Source: an uncultured Anderseniella sp.
GTDB taxonomy: Bacteria; Pseudomonadota; Alphaproteobacteria; Rhizobiales; Aestuariivirgaceae
Reading direction: 5' to 3'
DNA length: 64,000 nt
Assembly: GCA_947488295.1 (NCBI GenBank)
Contig: CANKYU010000004.1
Coordinates: 372,001 to 436,000, forward strand
Each line of letters opens with the position of its first letter. Position 1 is the stretch's first letter. The notes under the pieces are model-generated. The model was not told the origin of the DNA. It worked only from the letters and a program-made list of their open reading frames with translations, and ran no database searches. Position numbers and translations under genes: made by a program. This document shows, piece after piece, positions 55,606-64,000 of the stretch.

Positions 55606-56506
55606 GTCCCATGTCCTATCGCTGATTGCCGGTTCGCAAAAGTCCTCATTGCAGACAAGGCACGTCAATGCTGCCTGCAAGCAGATGGAGGAGCTTGGCG
55701 CGGAGCTGGATACGGGCCGGTGGCTGCACGAGAACACCGCCTGGCAGGTTGAGTTTTCCGACAAGCCCGCTGATATGTTGAAGACACTGCGCAAGATGGC
55801 CGCCCGGTGGCCGGTCGATGTCAATATCGTTCCGGTGGCAAACCGGCGCAAGAAGCTGCTCATCGCGGATATGGACTCCACCATGATCGAACAGGAGTGC
55901 ATTGATGAACTGGCAGATGCTGCCGGTGCGGGTGATGCAGTGAAGGCGATAACCGTTCGTGCGATGAACGGCGAGCTGGATTTTGAAGACGCTTTGCGAG
56001 AACGCGTTGCAGCACTTAAAGGCCTGCCGTCGGGTGTCATTGGCGAGGTTATTGCTAACCGCATCAGCTTCATGGCCGGTGGCCGTGAACTGATCGCGAC
56101 GATGCGCCAGAACAGCGCCTACTGCGCGTTGATCTCAGGCGGCTTCACTCATTTTACGGCCTATGTCGGCGCCGAGCTGGGTTTTCACGAACACCAGGCC
56201 AATGAACTCATCATCAGGGACAACCTGTTGACCGGCGATGTTGCCGACCCCATTCTCGGCCGTGACGCCAAGGTAGCGGCCCTGCAGCGCATCTCCGGCA
56301 CATTCGGGTTTTCAATGGATGAGGCCATGGCGGTGGGCGACGGGGCAAACGACATCCCCATGCTGCAGACCGCAGGCACAGGCGTGGCGCTTCACGCCAA
56401 GCCTGCGGTAAAGCAGGAAGTCGACATCCAGATCGACCATGGCGACCTGACCGCCCTGCTCTATCTGCAGGGCTTCACCCGAGACGAGTTTGCCCGTCAT
56501 CATTGA
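55604..56506 (+). CDS. serB: phosphoserine phosphatase
   Basis: A 300-residue HAD-family enzyme for the last step of serine synthesis. D89 and D91 in LLIADMDSTMI, SGGFTHF for the phosphate loop and GDGANDIPML for the metal site. The N-terminal ~80 residues form an ACT-like domain. ATG 55604 overlaps the start codon of miaA on the opposite strand. It ends just before the htrA terminator. Confidence 0.95.
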   Translation: MSHVLSLIAGSQKSSLQTRHVNAACKQMEELGAELDTGRWLHENTAWQVEFSDKPADMLKTLRKMAARWPVDVNIVPVANRRKKLLIADMDSTMIEQECIDELADAAGAGDAVKAITVRAMNGELDFEDALRERVAALKGLPSGVIGEVIANRISFMAGGRELIATMRQNSAYCALISGGFTHFTAYVGAELGFHEHQANELIIRDNLLTGDVADPILGRDAKVAALQRISGTFGFSMDEAMAVGDGANDIPMLQTAGTGVALHAKPAVKQEVDIQIDHGDLTALLYLQGFTRDEFARHH

Positions 56507-56538
56507 AAACAAAAACGGCCAGGCAATATGCCTGGCCG
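56507..56538 (-). terminator. Rho-independent terminator of htrA
   Basis: CGGCCAGGC and GCCTGGCCG form a perfect 9 bp stem with a 5-base loop (56516–56538). On the minus strand it is followed by TTTTTGTTTTC. It sits right after the serB stop. Confidence 0.9.
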
Positions 56539-56563
56539 CTGCATTCTTGAACTTGTGAAGTGA

Positions 56564-58099
56564 CTACTTCTTCTTCAGCCGCAAGGCGATGAAGTGCGGG
56601 TCAAAATTGCGCTGGGCGCGCAGGACCAGCATCAGGATCGAATTGTCACCGGCCTTGACCGCAGCCTCGACAGCCTTGGACAGTTCCGCCGGCGACGATG
56701 CCTTGACATCACCGACCTCGGCAATCACATCACCGGGCCGCAACTGCTTGTCGGCTGCAGCACCGTCTGCTGCAACTTCGGCAACGACCACGCCCTGAAC
56801 CTTTTCCGGCACCTTGAACTTGGTGCGCAGCTCATCGCTGAGTTCCTCGACCTTGAGACCCAGAACTTCGATCTCCGCAGCGCCTGCAGCTTCAGCGGCT
56901 TTTTTGCTGTCGGCTGCCTTGACCAGCTTTTCGCCGGTTTCAAGCCGGCCCAGCGTTACATCGATCTCCAACGGCTCGCCCTTGCGCAGTACGCCGACCT
57001 TCACAGTGGTCTCCGGTGCGAGTTGCCCAACCACACGGGACAGCTGACGGCTGTCCTTCATTTCCTTGCCGTCCAGCGATACCACCACGTCACCGGCCTT
57101 GATGCCGGCTTTCTCTGCAGGGCTGGTTGCGGTCACGTCTGCCACCAGCGCACCATGGGCCTTGTCGAGCCCGAGGCTTTCGGCAAGGTCGTCAGTCACG
57201 TTCTGAATCCGCACACCAAGCCAGCCGCGCCGCGTTTCACCAAACTTGACCAGCTGATCTATGACATTGCGCGCAGTGGCGCTGGGCACCGAAAACCCGA
57301 TGCCGATCGACCCGCCCGATGGCGAGATGATTGCCGTGTTCACACCAACGACTTTGCCGTCCATAGAAAACAGGGGACCACCGGAATTGCCCCGGTTGAT
57401 CGATGCATCGGTCTGGATGAAATCGTCATAGGGGCCTGCGTTGATATTGCGGTTCATCGCCGAAACGATACCCAGCGTGACCGTACCGCCGAGGCCGAAC
57501 GGATTGCCGATCGCCATCACCCAGTCGCCGACACGAAGTGTCGATGAATCGCCGAACTCGACAAACGGCAGCGGCGTGTCCGACTTCACCTTAAGCACTG
57601 CGATATCGGTCTTTGCATCCTTGCCGACCAGTTCAGCCTTCAACCGGCGACCATCATTGAAAATCACTTCGATTTCATCGGCGCCGTCGATAACATGATT
57701 GTTGGTGATAACCGTACCACCGGCATCAATGACAAAGCCCGATCCCAGCGAATTCGCATTGCGCGGACGATTGGGGCGCTGACCCGGCGTTTGTCCCTGC
57801 TCCTGCTGTTTCTTGAAGAATTCCTCGAAAAACTCTCTGAACGGGGTTCCTTCCGGTACATTGGGAACCGGCACACCGTCGGAATCGGAAACTTTCTGGC
57901 TGGTCGAGATGTTGACAACAGCCGGGGACAGTTGCTCGGCCAGGTCAGCAACCGGAGCCGGTCCCTGTGCACGCGCCGCCTGCATGCCAAGCGCCCAAAT
58001 GGCCACTACCATAAAGGCAAACAAGGTCACCCGGGTCATTACCTGAACTGCCAGATTGGCGTTGTGTGCTGCTATTTTCGTTCTCGCTCTGCCGGTCAT
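56564..58099 (-). CDS. Do-family periplasmic serine protease (HtrA/DegP-like)
   Basis: A 511-residue exported protease/chaperone. Membrane or signal segment near residues 20–44, trypsin-like triad H135 (NNHVIDGAD), D165 (KTDIAVLKV) and S239 (GNSGGPLF), then two PDZ domains (about residues 300–390 and 415–505). It degrades misfolded envelope proteins. In an order common among Hyphomicrobiales, it lies after hflK–hflC–DUF2065 on the same strand, although a 224-base gap suggests its own promoter. Confidence 0.93.
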   Translation of the reverse strand: MTGRARTKIAAHNANLAVQVMTRVTLFAFMVVAIWALGMQAARAQGPAPVADLAEQLSPAVVNISTSQKVSDSDGVPVPNVPEGTPFREFFEEFFKKQQEQGQTPGQRPNRPRNANSLGSGFVIDAGGTVITNNHVIDGADEIEVIFNDGRRLKAELVGKDAKTDIAVLKVKSDTPLPFVEFGDSSTLRVGDWVMAIGNPFGLGGTVTLGIVSAMNRNINAGPYDDFIQTDASINRGNSGGPLFSMDGKVVGVNTAIISPSGGSIGIGFSVPSATARNVIDQLVKFGETRRGWLGVRIQNVTDDLAESLGLDKAHGALVADVTATSPAEKAGIKAGDVVVSLDGKEMKDSRQLSRVVGQLAPETTVKVGVLRKGEPLEIDVTLGRLETGEKLVKAADSKKAAEAAGAAEIEVLGLKVEELSDELRTKFKVPEKVQGVVVAEVAADGAAADKQLRPGDVIAEVGDVKASSPAELSKAVEAAVKAGDNSILMLVLRAQRNFDPHFIALRLKKK

Positions 58100-58323
58100 T
58101 GAGTAGATACTCTCCTGAAGTGAATGCTTGTCGTCATGGACGCTGTTGGGACGCTGCGAACCTGGCTATACTCTGGGCCCCGATTGTGGACATCATAAGC
58201 TGTTTTACGCAAGTAGCTGCCAGCACGGATCGTAACGATTGCGTGACCTTATGCACCAGGGAACAATTCCTGCGCAATTCGACCCCGGTTTTGCTCAACT
58301 AACATGGTCAGAACCGGGCTGCT

Positions 58324-58518
58324 TCATCCCAGAAAACTCCGTGCCACCCAGACAATCAACACGCCGAATCCAATCGCTGTCAGACCAAAATTGCGTAACG
58401 TGTCTTCCGAAAACCTGGAGGCCATCTCGGCAAGGTCCCTCAAACGACCGGGCGCTACGGCATAGAGCAGGCCTTCGATAACGAAGACCAGCCCTATTGC
58501 CATAACAAACTCGCTCAC
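58324..58518 (-). CDS. DUF2065 small membrane protein
   Basis: A 64-residue protein with two hydrophobic segments (EFVMAIGLVFVIEGLLYAV and GLTAIGFGVLIVWVARSFL). DUF2065 is regularly found after hflC; its function is unknown. The start is GTG, overlapping the hflC stop (TAGTG). Confidence 0.88.
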   Translation of the reverse strand: MSEFVMAIGLVFVIEGLLYAVAPGRLRDLAEMASRFSEDTLRNFGLTAIGFGVLIVWVARSFLG

Positions 58519-59396
58519 TATCTGCCCGGCGTCGACTGCTGGGTACCGAAGTACTGGAAGAACTCCGAGTCGGGCTTCAGCACCAGGGTCGTATCACTGT
58601 TTGACAGACTGTTCGTGTAGGCCTGCATTGACCGGTAAAATGCGAAAAACTCCGGATCCTGCTGGAATGCCTCCGCGAACACCTTGTTGCGGGTTGCATC
58701 GCCTTCACCGCGCAGGATTTCGGACTCTCGCTGCGCCTTGGACACAAGCTCGACAGATTGCCTGTCAGCTTCGGCCTTGATGCGGGTCGCCTGGGCTTCG
58801 CCGATAGCGCGCAGTTCTGCTGCTTCTGCAAACCGCTCCGAGTTCATCCTGGCATAGGTATCCTTCAACACCTGTTCCAGCAGATCGGTGCGCCGGATTT
58901 TCACGTCCACGACTTCGATACCGAGCGCTTCAGCCTCAAGACGGACCTGATCGCGAATTTCGCGCATCATGGCTGCCCGGTCCTTGGACAGGGCTGCATC
59001 AAACGACCGGCGGCCATAAGTCTGGCGCAGCGCTGCATCGAGACGGGTTTCAATACGATCCTTGGCACGGTTGAGCGACGCGCCCACGGTTTCACGGAAC
59101 AATCTCGGATTGTTCACGCGGATCATGGTGACGGTATCAACGACATAGCGCCGACTGTCCACAACCTGGACTTCCTTGTCCGGGCTTTCGAAGAACACGA
59201 TACGGTCTTCGATTGTAATGACTTCCTGCACAAACGGCAGCTTGAAATACAGACCGGGCTCGTCGATTTCGCGCTGGATTTCACCAAGCTGCGTGACCAG
59301 GGCTTTTTCTCTCTCGTCGACAACAAACACCGACGTCCACACAAGAAACGCAATCGCTGCGAGTACAATGGCTCCAAATGACTTGAACATGCCCAT
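58518..59396 (-). CDS. hflC: protease modulator HflC
   Basis: A 292-residue SPFH/prohibitin-type protein with an N-terminal membrane anchor (AIVLAAIAFLVWTSVFVVDE), the band-7 domain and a coiled C-terminal part (ADRQSVELVSKAQRESEIL). Together with HflK it forms the large membrane cage that controls FtsH proteolysis. The ATG overlaps the hflK stop (TAATG), so translation is coupled. Confidence 0.94.
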   Translation of the reverse strand: MGMFKSFGAIVLAAIAFLVWTSVFVVDEREKALVTQLGEIQREIDEPGLYFKLPFVQEVITIEDRIVFFESPDKEVQVVDSRRYVVDTVTMIRVNNPRLFRETVGASLNRAKDRIETRLDAALRQTYGRRSFDAALSKDRAAMMREIRDQVRLEAEALGIEVVDVKIRRTDLLEQVLKDTYARMNSERFAEAAELRAIGEAQATRIKAEADRQSVELVSKAQRESEILRGEGDATRNKVFAEAFQQDPEFFAFYRSMQAYTNSLSNSDTTLVLKPDSEFFQYFGTQQSTPGR

Positions 59397-60514
59397 TACT
59401 GGTTACCCCCCGACGACTGCTGACGCTTCTGTATTTCCGGCAACGGCAGATACGGCACCACGCCGGTTCCGCCCTGACCGCCGGAATTGCCTTCCACGAT
59501 CACCTTGTTGGTATTAGACATGACGCCTTCCATCATTTCCAGGAACAGACGCTTTCGGGTCACATCCTTGGCCTTGGAGTATTCGGCATAAATAGAGTTG
59601 AAACGTTGCGCCTCACCTTCGGCCTCATTGACAACGCGGGCTGTATAGCCTTTTGCGTCTTCGACAATCTTGGATGATTCACCACGTGCCTTACCCAGTA
59701 CCTGGTTGCGGTATTGCTCGGCTTCACGGATGAACTGGTTCTGGTTCTGCTCGGCACGTTGAACTTCTTCAAACGCATCGGCCACCTGCGGCGGCGGATC
59801 GGCCCGCTCCAGCAGCACGCCGAGAATCGAAATACCGGCATTATAGGAGTCGAGAGCAGCCTGAATCAGCTCGCGAACCTGTGCCTGCGCATCCAGACGA
59901 CCCTGGGTACGGAAGTCTTCCGCCCGTGTCCGACCGACAATCTCACGCATGGCGCTTTCAGACACGGTGCGAACCAGCATTTCCTGCTCGCGGACATTGA
60001 ACAGGTACATTTGTGGATCGCCGATCTTCCACTGCACCTTGAACTCGACGTTGATCAGGTTTTGATCGCCGGCCAGCATCAGGTTGTTGGAATTCCGGTC
60101 GCTGCCGCCAAAGTCGATCTGGCTGACACTCTCCACCGGAAGCTTTTCCATGGTTTCGATCGGCCATGCGGCAAACCGGAGACCCGGCAGAACCGTGCGG
60201 TTGTATTCGCCCAGTCGCAACACCAGGCCCTGTTCTTCCGCCTCAACCGTGTGGAAACTGTTGAAGAACCAGAGAGCACCAACGGCAATCAGGCCGATAA
60301 TCCAGGGGCTTTTGCCGCCACCGCCCTGCGGCAGAACGGTCTTCAGCCGGTCCTGGCCCTTGCGGATCAGATCTTCCAGATCAGGAGGTGTTCCCGGGCC
60401 GCCGCCACCGCGTGGTCCGCCACCGCCGGATGGTTTTTGTCCCCACGGGCCATCACCGCCACCGTTTCCGCCGCCGCCTTGCCAGCCGCCGCCACCCTTT
60501 TTATTCCATGGCAT
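59396..60514 (-). CDS. hflK: protease modulator HflK
   Basis: A 372-residue SPFH/prohibitin-type protein: a Gly/Pro-rich N-terminal tail (residues 1–45), a membrane helix near residues 68–82 (IIGLIAVGALWFFNSF), band-7 domain VEAEEQGLVLRLGEYNRTVL and a coiled region ending in VMSNTNKVIVEGNS. Partner of HflC in the FtsH-regulating complex. First gene of the hflK–hflC–DUF2065 operon. Confidence 0.95.
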   Translation of the reverse strand: MPWNKKGGGGWQGGGGNGGGDGPWGQKPSGGGGPRGGGGPGTPPDLEDLIRKGQDRLKTVLPQGGGGKSPWIIGLIAVGALWFFNSFHTVEAEEQGLVLRLGEYNRTVLPGLRFAAWPIETMEKLPVESVSQIDFGGSDRNSNNLMLAGDQNLINVEFKVQWKIGDPQMYLFNVREQEMLVRTVSESAMREIVGRTRAEDFRTQGRLDAQAQVRELIQAALDSYNAGISILGVLLERADPPPQVADAFEEVQRAEQNQNQFIREAEQYRNQVLGKARGESSKIVEDAKGYTARVVNEAEGEAQRFNSIYAEYSKAKDVTRKRLFLEMMEGVMSNTNKVIVEGNSGGQGGTGVVPYLPLPEIQKRQQSSGGNQ

Positions 60515-60663
60515 ATTATGCTCGTATCCTTGTCGTTGGGCTCATTGCCGACCCTGCAAACAGCCGACATTCCATAAGTCTTAGTTGGTATAGGCAAACG
60601 CGGGCGTCAAGTCCATGGATCAACCCACCTGCCACATTACAACTTGCTAACCACGGACCAGCT

Positions 60664-61512
60664 CTAGTGCGCCAGTGCCTGTGCGTGCCACGCCACATGA
60701 TCACCGATGAAGCTGGCAATGAAGTAATAAGAATGATCATAACCCGGCTGCATGCGCAATGTCAGGGGATGATCAGCCTGGGCACAGGCAACCTCGATAA
60801 GCCGCGGTTTCAACTGCTCATCGAGAAAATTGTCCGCATCACCCTGATCAATCAGGATCGGCAGTTTCTCGCCCGCCTGTGCAATCAGGGCACAGGCATC
60901 ATGAGCAGCCCACGCATCCTTGTCGTCTCCCAGATACCCGCCCAGCGCCTTGTGACCCCAGGGGCAGTTCATCGGCGATACGATTGGTGAAAACGCCGAC
61001 ACGGATCGAAATCTGCCGGGATTTTTCAGGGCGATGGTGAGTGCACCGTGACCACCCATTGAATGCCCGGATATCGCCTGCCTGTTCATATCGACGTTGA
61101 AATTGGCGGCTATCACTTCCGGCAGTTCCCCGGTGATATAGTCGTACATATGATAATGTTTCGCCCAGGGTTCCTGAGTGGCGTTGACATAAAACCCCGC
61201 GCCGAGGCCGAAATCATAGGCAGCATCAGGATCATCGGGAACCCCGTCGCCACGCGGAGACGTATCAGGTGTCACGATCGCCACACCATGTTCAGCCGCA
61301 TAGCGCTGGGCACCTGCCTTTGTAACGAAATTCTGGTCCGTGCAGGTCAGCCCGGACAACCACCATAAAACAGGCACTTTCGCGTGCGCAGCAATCGGCG
61401 GCAGATAAATCGAGCCGGTCATTTCACAATGACAGGCATCGCTGGCGTGCGAAAACTGTATCTGCTCGCCGCCAAAGCATATGTTCCGGCTCTTGATATC
61501 GACATTGGTCAT
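60664..61512 (-). CDS. fghA: S-formylglutathione hydrolase
   Basis: A 282-residue esterase-D-type enzyme that releases formate and glutathione in glutathione-dependent formaldehyde detoxification. Nucleophile S151 in ISGHSMGGHGAL, the acid in LIDQGDADNFLDEQ and the base in PGYDHSYYFIASF. VLWWLSGLTCTDQNFVTKAG is typical. The usual partner (alcohol dehydrogenase III) is not in the window. Confidence 0.94.
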   Translation of the reverse strand: MTNVDIKSRNICFGGEQIQFSHASDACHCEMTGSIYLPPIAAHAKVPVLWWLSGLTCTDQNFVTKAGAQRYAAEHGVAIVTPDTSPRGDGVPDDPDAAYDFGLGAGFYVNATQEPWAKHYHMYDYITGELPEVIAANFNVDMNRQAISGHSMGGHGALTIALKNPGRFRSVSAFSPIVSPMNCPWGHKALGGYLGDDKDAWAAHDACALIAQAGEKLPILIDQGDADNFLDEQLKPRLIEVACAQADHPLTLRMQPGYDHSYYFIASFIGDHVAWHAQALAH

Positions 61513-61700
61513 GAAGCTGCACCCCGTTTCTGTAAGCCTGCTGTTTTATGCATACCCCGCATGATTTTGACGGCATCGTCAATGCTTGCGTCCCGCGCCG
61601 TTTTCGCACACCGTGCACCGGTCCCTGCCCTGTGCAGCAAGCTGGGCTCAAACGAGTTCATGGAATTGCTCTAATATTCTGAAAGTGAACAGGTTTTTCC

Positions 61701-62615
61701 ATGTCTGTGCAATCCACATCCGGTGCGGCTGATCAGGCAACCGTTTCACGCGGGCTCGCGCTGATGGCGATTGCCATGCTCGTCGTACCGTCAATGGACA
61801 TACTCGGCAAGCTGGTCTCAAAGGAAATCAACGGTATCCAGGTCGCACAATGGCGTTTCGGCATTCAGGCTCTGCTGATCTTTCCATTCCTGCTGTGGAT
61901 GAAGGGCGAACGCAATTTCCTGCCCAATCGCATCGGCCTGAACATCATTCGCGCTGTCTTGATGGCTGGCGCGGTCACTGTTTTCTTTACCGCCCTGCGC
62001 TGGATGCCGGTGCCCGACGCCATTGCGGTTTTCTTTGTTGAACCGCTGATCCTCACCATCATGTCTGCCGTGTTCCTGAAGGAGCATATCGGCTGGCGCC
62101 GCCGCTGCGCCGTTGTGGTTGGCTTTATCGGGGCATTGATCGTCATTCAACCGAGCTATGAGGTTTTCGGCGCGGTGTCGCTGCTGCCGGTTCTGACAGC
62201 CTTCCTGTTTGCGACCTATCTGCTGCTGACCAAGAAACTGGCTGCGACCGAAGACGCGCTCACCATGCAATTCTTCTCCGGGGTGATCGGTTTTGCCTTT
62301 CTGGCAGTTATCGCCGGCACCGGCACCGCAGCCGGCATTCCGATTCTCGCCATTGTCTGGCCCAGCCCGGTGCAGTGGGTCATGCTGGCCGGGGTCGGCG
62401 TCATTGCCACCGTGTGCCATCTGATGATCGTGCATGCCTTCAAACGCGCCCCGGCATCCGTGCTGGCACCGTTTCAGTACCTGGAAATCGTCTCCGCCAC
62501 GATTCTGAGCTATCTGGTATTTCAGGACATACCCAATGCCTGGAAATGGCTCGGCATTTCCATCATCATCGCATCAGGCCTGTATGTCTGGTGGCGCGAA
62601 CGGCAGGTCGGCTAG
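61701..62615 (+). CDS. EamA/DMT family transporter
   Basis: A 304-residue membrane protein with ten predicted helices: ALMAIAMLVVPSMDILGKLV begins the first EamA repeat and AVSLLPVLTAFLFATYLLLT the second. Probably an exporter of an unknown metabolite. The 3' end overlaps the convergent kynB-like gene by 42 bases. Confidence 0.88.
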   Translation: MSVQSTSGAADQATVSRGLALMAIAMLVVPSMDILGKLVSKEINGIQVAQWRFGIQALLIFPFLLWMKGERNFLPNRIGLNIIRAVLMAGAVTVFFTALRWMPVPDAIAVFFVEPLILTIMSAVFLKEHIGWRRRCAVVVGFIGALIVIQPSYEVFGAVSLLPVLTAFLFATYLLLTKKLAATEDALTMQFFSGVIGFAFLAVIAGTGTAAGIPILAIVWPSPVQWVMLAGVGVIATVCHLMIVHAFKRAPASVLAPFQYLEIVSATILSYLVFQDIPNAWKWLGISIIIASGLYVWWRERQVG

Positions 62616-63422
62616 AGCTGCCGTCACCAGCGGTGAGTGCGCATCGCACAATCCGTCGATGACGTCAAAATGATGCCGATCCGGCGCAACAACGCATCGC
62701 GTCCAGGCACCGAGACCGCGCCAGATATTGGCGATGAGCTCAGACTGGCGCAGAAACTCCGGACGTTCCGCCTGACCAACCCATGCGGTGAGGCGGCACT
62801 GGGGATCGGGCATTTTCAATGCCGGACTGAGGTGCATGGCTTCGCCATGGGTCAGGTGCAATTGATCGTTCATTCGCGTTTTCAGCAAGGGGCGCAGATC
62901 ATGCAGGCCGGAAATTGAAACCGTGTGGGCGATCCGCCGTCGCACGTCGACAGGTAACGGCGATGCTTCGCACACCATGCAGGTTGCCAGGTGTCCGCCG
63001 GCCGAGTGTCCGGTCAGGACAACAGGTCCTGATACTTTATGCGCAGCATGCCGAATGGCCGCTCCGACCATCTGCATGATGTCACCGATGCCGGCTTGCG
63101 GACACAGAACATAGGACGGCACGGCCACCGCCCAGCCGCTGTCAACGGACCCCCTTGCGAGATGAGACCAATAGCTTTTGTCGAAGTCGAGCCAATAGCC
63201 GCCGTGGATGAACACCAGCAGACCTGCCGGTTCACCTGGAGGCAAAAACAGGTCGTAGACATTACGGGCATGCTCGCCATAAGCAATATCCAGTTCGCAC
63301 CTGGCGTTTGCGCGATAACGGGCCGCACGCTCAACCCATTCTCCGGGCCAGCGATTGCTGTCCGGAATATGAGCCGAGTTCGAATAGGCATCGTCCCAGT
63401 CGGCGATTTGAAACTGGTTCAT
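62574..63422 (-). CDS. alpha/beta hydrolase, probable kynurenine formamidase
   Basis: A 282-residue hydrolase with LLVFIHGGYWLDFDKSYWSH (HGG oxyanion region), nucleophile in LTGHSAGGHLATCM, and His in APDRHHFDVIDG. It lies one base after the tryptophan 2,3-dioxygenase stop, so formylkynurenine deformylation is the natural role (alpha/beta-hydrolase type, not the cyclase-type KynB). ATG 63422 matches the conserved start. Confidence 0.85.
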   Translation of the reverse strand: MNQFQIADWDDAYSNSAHIPDSNRWPGEWVERAARYRANARCELDIAYGEHARNVYDLFLPPGEPAGLLVFIHGGYWLDFDKSYWSHLARGSVDSGWAVAVPSYVLCPQAGIGDIMQMVGAAIRHAAHKVSGPVVLTGHSAGGHLATCMVCEASPLPVDVRRRIAHTVSISGLHDLRPLLKTRMNDQLHLTHGEAMHLSPALKMPDPQCRLTAWVGQAERPEFLRQSELIANIWRGLGAWTRCVVAPDRHHFDVIDGLCDAHSPLVTAALADLPFAPPDIQA

Positions 63423-63423
63423 C

Positions 63424-64000
63424 TCACAACTCGGTTCTGACGCGCCACAGTTCGGGGAACAGCTCCACGGCAAGCATTCGCTTGAGATAGGACACACCGT
63501 CCGTGCCGCCGGTCCCTCTCTTAAACCCGATCACGCGCTCAACCGTCGTGACATGATTGAACCGCCAACGCCGGAAATAGTCTTCCAGGTCCACCAGTTT
63601 TTCCGCCAGTTCATAGAGGGTCCAGTAGGTTTGCGGATTTTCATACACGGTCTTCCACGCCGCCTGGACACTCTCATCATGCCGGTGCGCCTGCTGCACA
63701 TCACGGTCCAGGACATCCGCAGAGATTTCAAAACCGGCCCGGGAAAGAGCCGAAATCACTTCATCGTACAGACTTGGCCGGGCCAGTTCCTGTTTCAGGA
63801 TTTCCATCAGGTCAGGCCGGTGGGCGTGAGGTTTCAGCATGGCCTGGTTGCGGTTGCCGACGACGAACTCAACGAGCCGGTATTGCCAGGACTGAAACCC
63901 GGACGACTGCGCCAGGTCTTCCCGAAACGACGTGTATTCGCTCGGTGTCATGGTGCGCAGCACGTCCCACGCGCTGTTGAGTTGCTCGAATATCTTGGAC
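63424..64000 (-). CDS. kynA: tryptophan 2,3-dioxygenase, N-terminus beyond window
   Basis: The 191 visible residues are the C-terminal part of a haem tryptophan dioxygenase: [40 protein letters not shown], and the haem-ligand/C-terminal region [20 protein letters not shown], then [18 protein letters not shown] (substrate-site GTGG). It opens the kynurenine pathway. The gene continues past 64000. It is directly followed by the formamidase gene. Confidence 0.94.
   Translation of the reverse strand, partial: SKIFEQLNSAWDVLRTMTPSEYTSFREDLAQSSGFQSWQYRLVEFVVGNRNQAMLKPHAHRPDLMEILKQELARPSLYDEVISALSRAGFEISADVLDRDVQQAHRHDESVQAAWKTVYENPQTYWTLYELAEKLVDLEDYFRRWRFNHVTTVERVIGFKRGTGGTDGVSYLKRMLAVELFPELWRVRTEL

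Overview
This 64 kb window looks like chromosomal DNA of an alphaproteobacterium, probably a marine or surface-associated member of the Hyphomicrobiales. The evidence is the moderately high G+C, the gene order htrA–DUF2065–hflC–hflK beside a divergent serB/miaA pair, a BA14K-family protein, a kynA–kynB pair, and an ilv attenuator peptide that appears to be almost leaderless. No rRNA, phage, insertion sequence or CRISPR array is visible. The one RNA gene is a tRNA-Lys(CTT).

Layout. At 0–2 kb there is a partial amidohydrolase, a YtkA-like protein and a MauG-type dihaem protein. Three glycosyltransferases lie at 2.7–5.7 kb and a fucosyltransferase-like gene at 12.1–12.95 kb. A phosphonate operon fills 5.8–12.0 kb: an ABC importer of the 2-aminoethylphosphonate type plus a TmpA/TmpB-like oxygenase pair. 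From 13.3 to 16.5 kb a tight three-gene operon encodes an Asp/Asn hydroxylase-like protein, an alpha/beta hydrolase and an ABC exporter. From 16.5 to 25 kb lies an oxygen-limitation and stress island: universal stress proteins, DUF302, DUF2267, a ferric-reductase-like flavoprotein, DUF1488, cytochrome c, CbpA/CbpM, Hsp20 and a persulfide-dioxygenase-like enzyme. Five of its promoters carry FNR/FixK-type TTGA-N6-TCAA boxes (one with a mismatch), and the persulfide gene has a perfect ATTC-N8-GAAT (SqrR/BigR-type) site. A degraded duplicate of the cytochrome c promoter and gene start lies at about 24.8–24.95 kb.

From 25 to 28.7 kb come two unrecognised genes and an AT-rich islet inserted at the tRNA-Lys gene. 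A 45 bp copy of the tRNA 3' half marks its far end; its only credible gene encodes a membrane protein of unknown function. From 28.9 to 48.6 kb lies amino-acid metabolism: leuA, a PhzF-like gene, a divergent TetR / homocysteine methyltransferase-like pair, a PhyH oxygenase, RidA, Nudix, GNAT, an aminotransferase, ilvC, and an ilvI–eamA–ilvH–lysE–pdxJ cluster behind a branched-chain attenuator. Remnants of another ilvC 3' end lie just after ilvC.

From 48.7 to 64 kb there are two secreted TPR-type proteins with a truncated paralogue between them, a cupin, BA14K, an M81 peptidase, GNAT, miaA, serB, the HtrA–DUF2065–HflC–HflK membrane-protease module, S-formylglutathione hydrolase, an EamA exporter, kynB and a partial kynA running off the right edge.

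The most interesting items are the FNR-boxed stress island with its 30-residue membrane peptide and decayed cytochrome promoter, the single-gene tRNA-Lys islet, the hydroxylase–hydrolase–exporter operon, the near-leaderless ilv attenuator, and the ilvC tail remnant. All functional calls come from reading motifs and neighbours; no database search was run.
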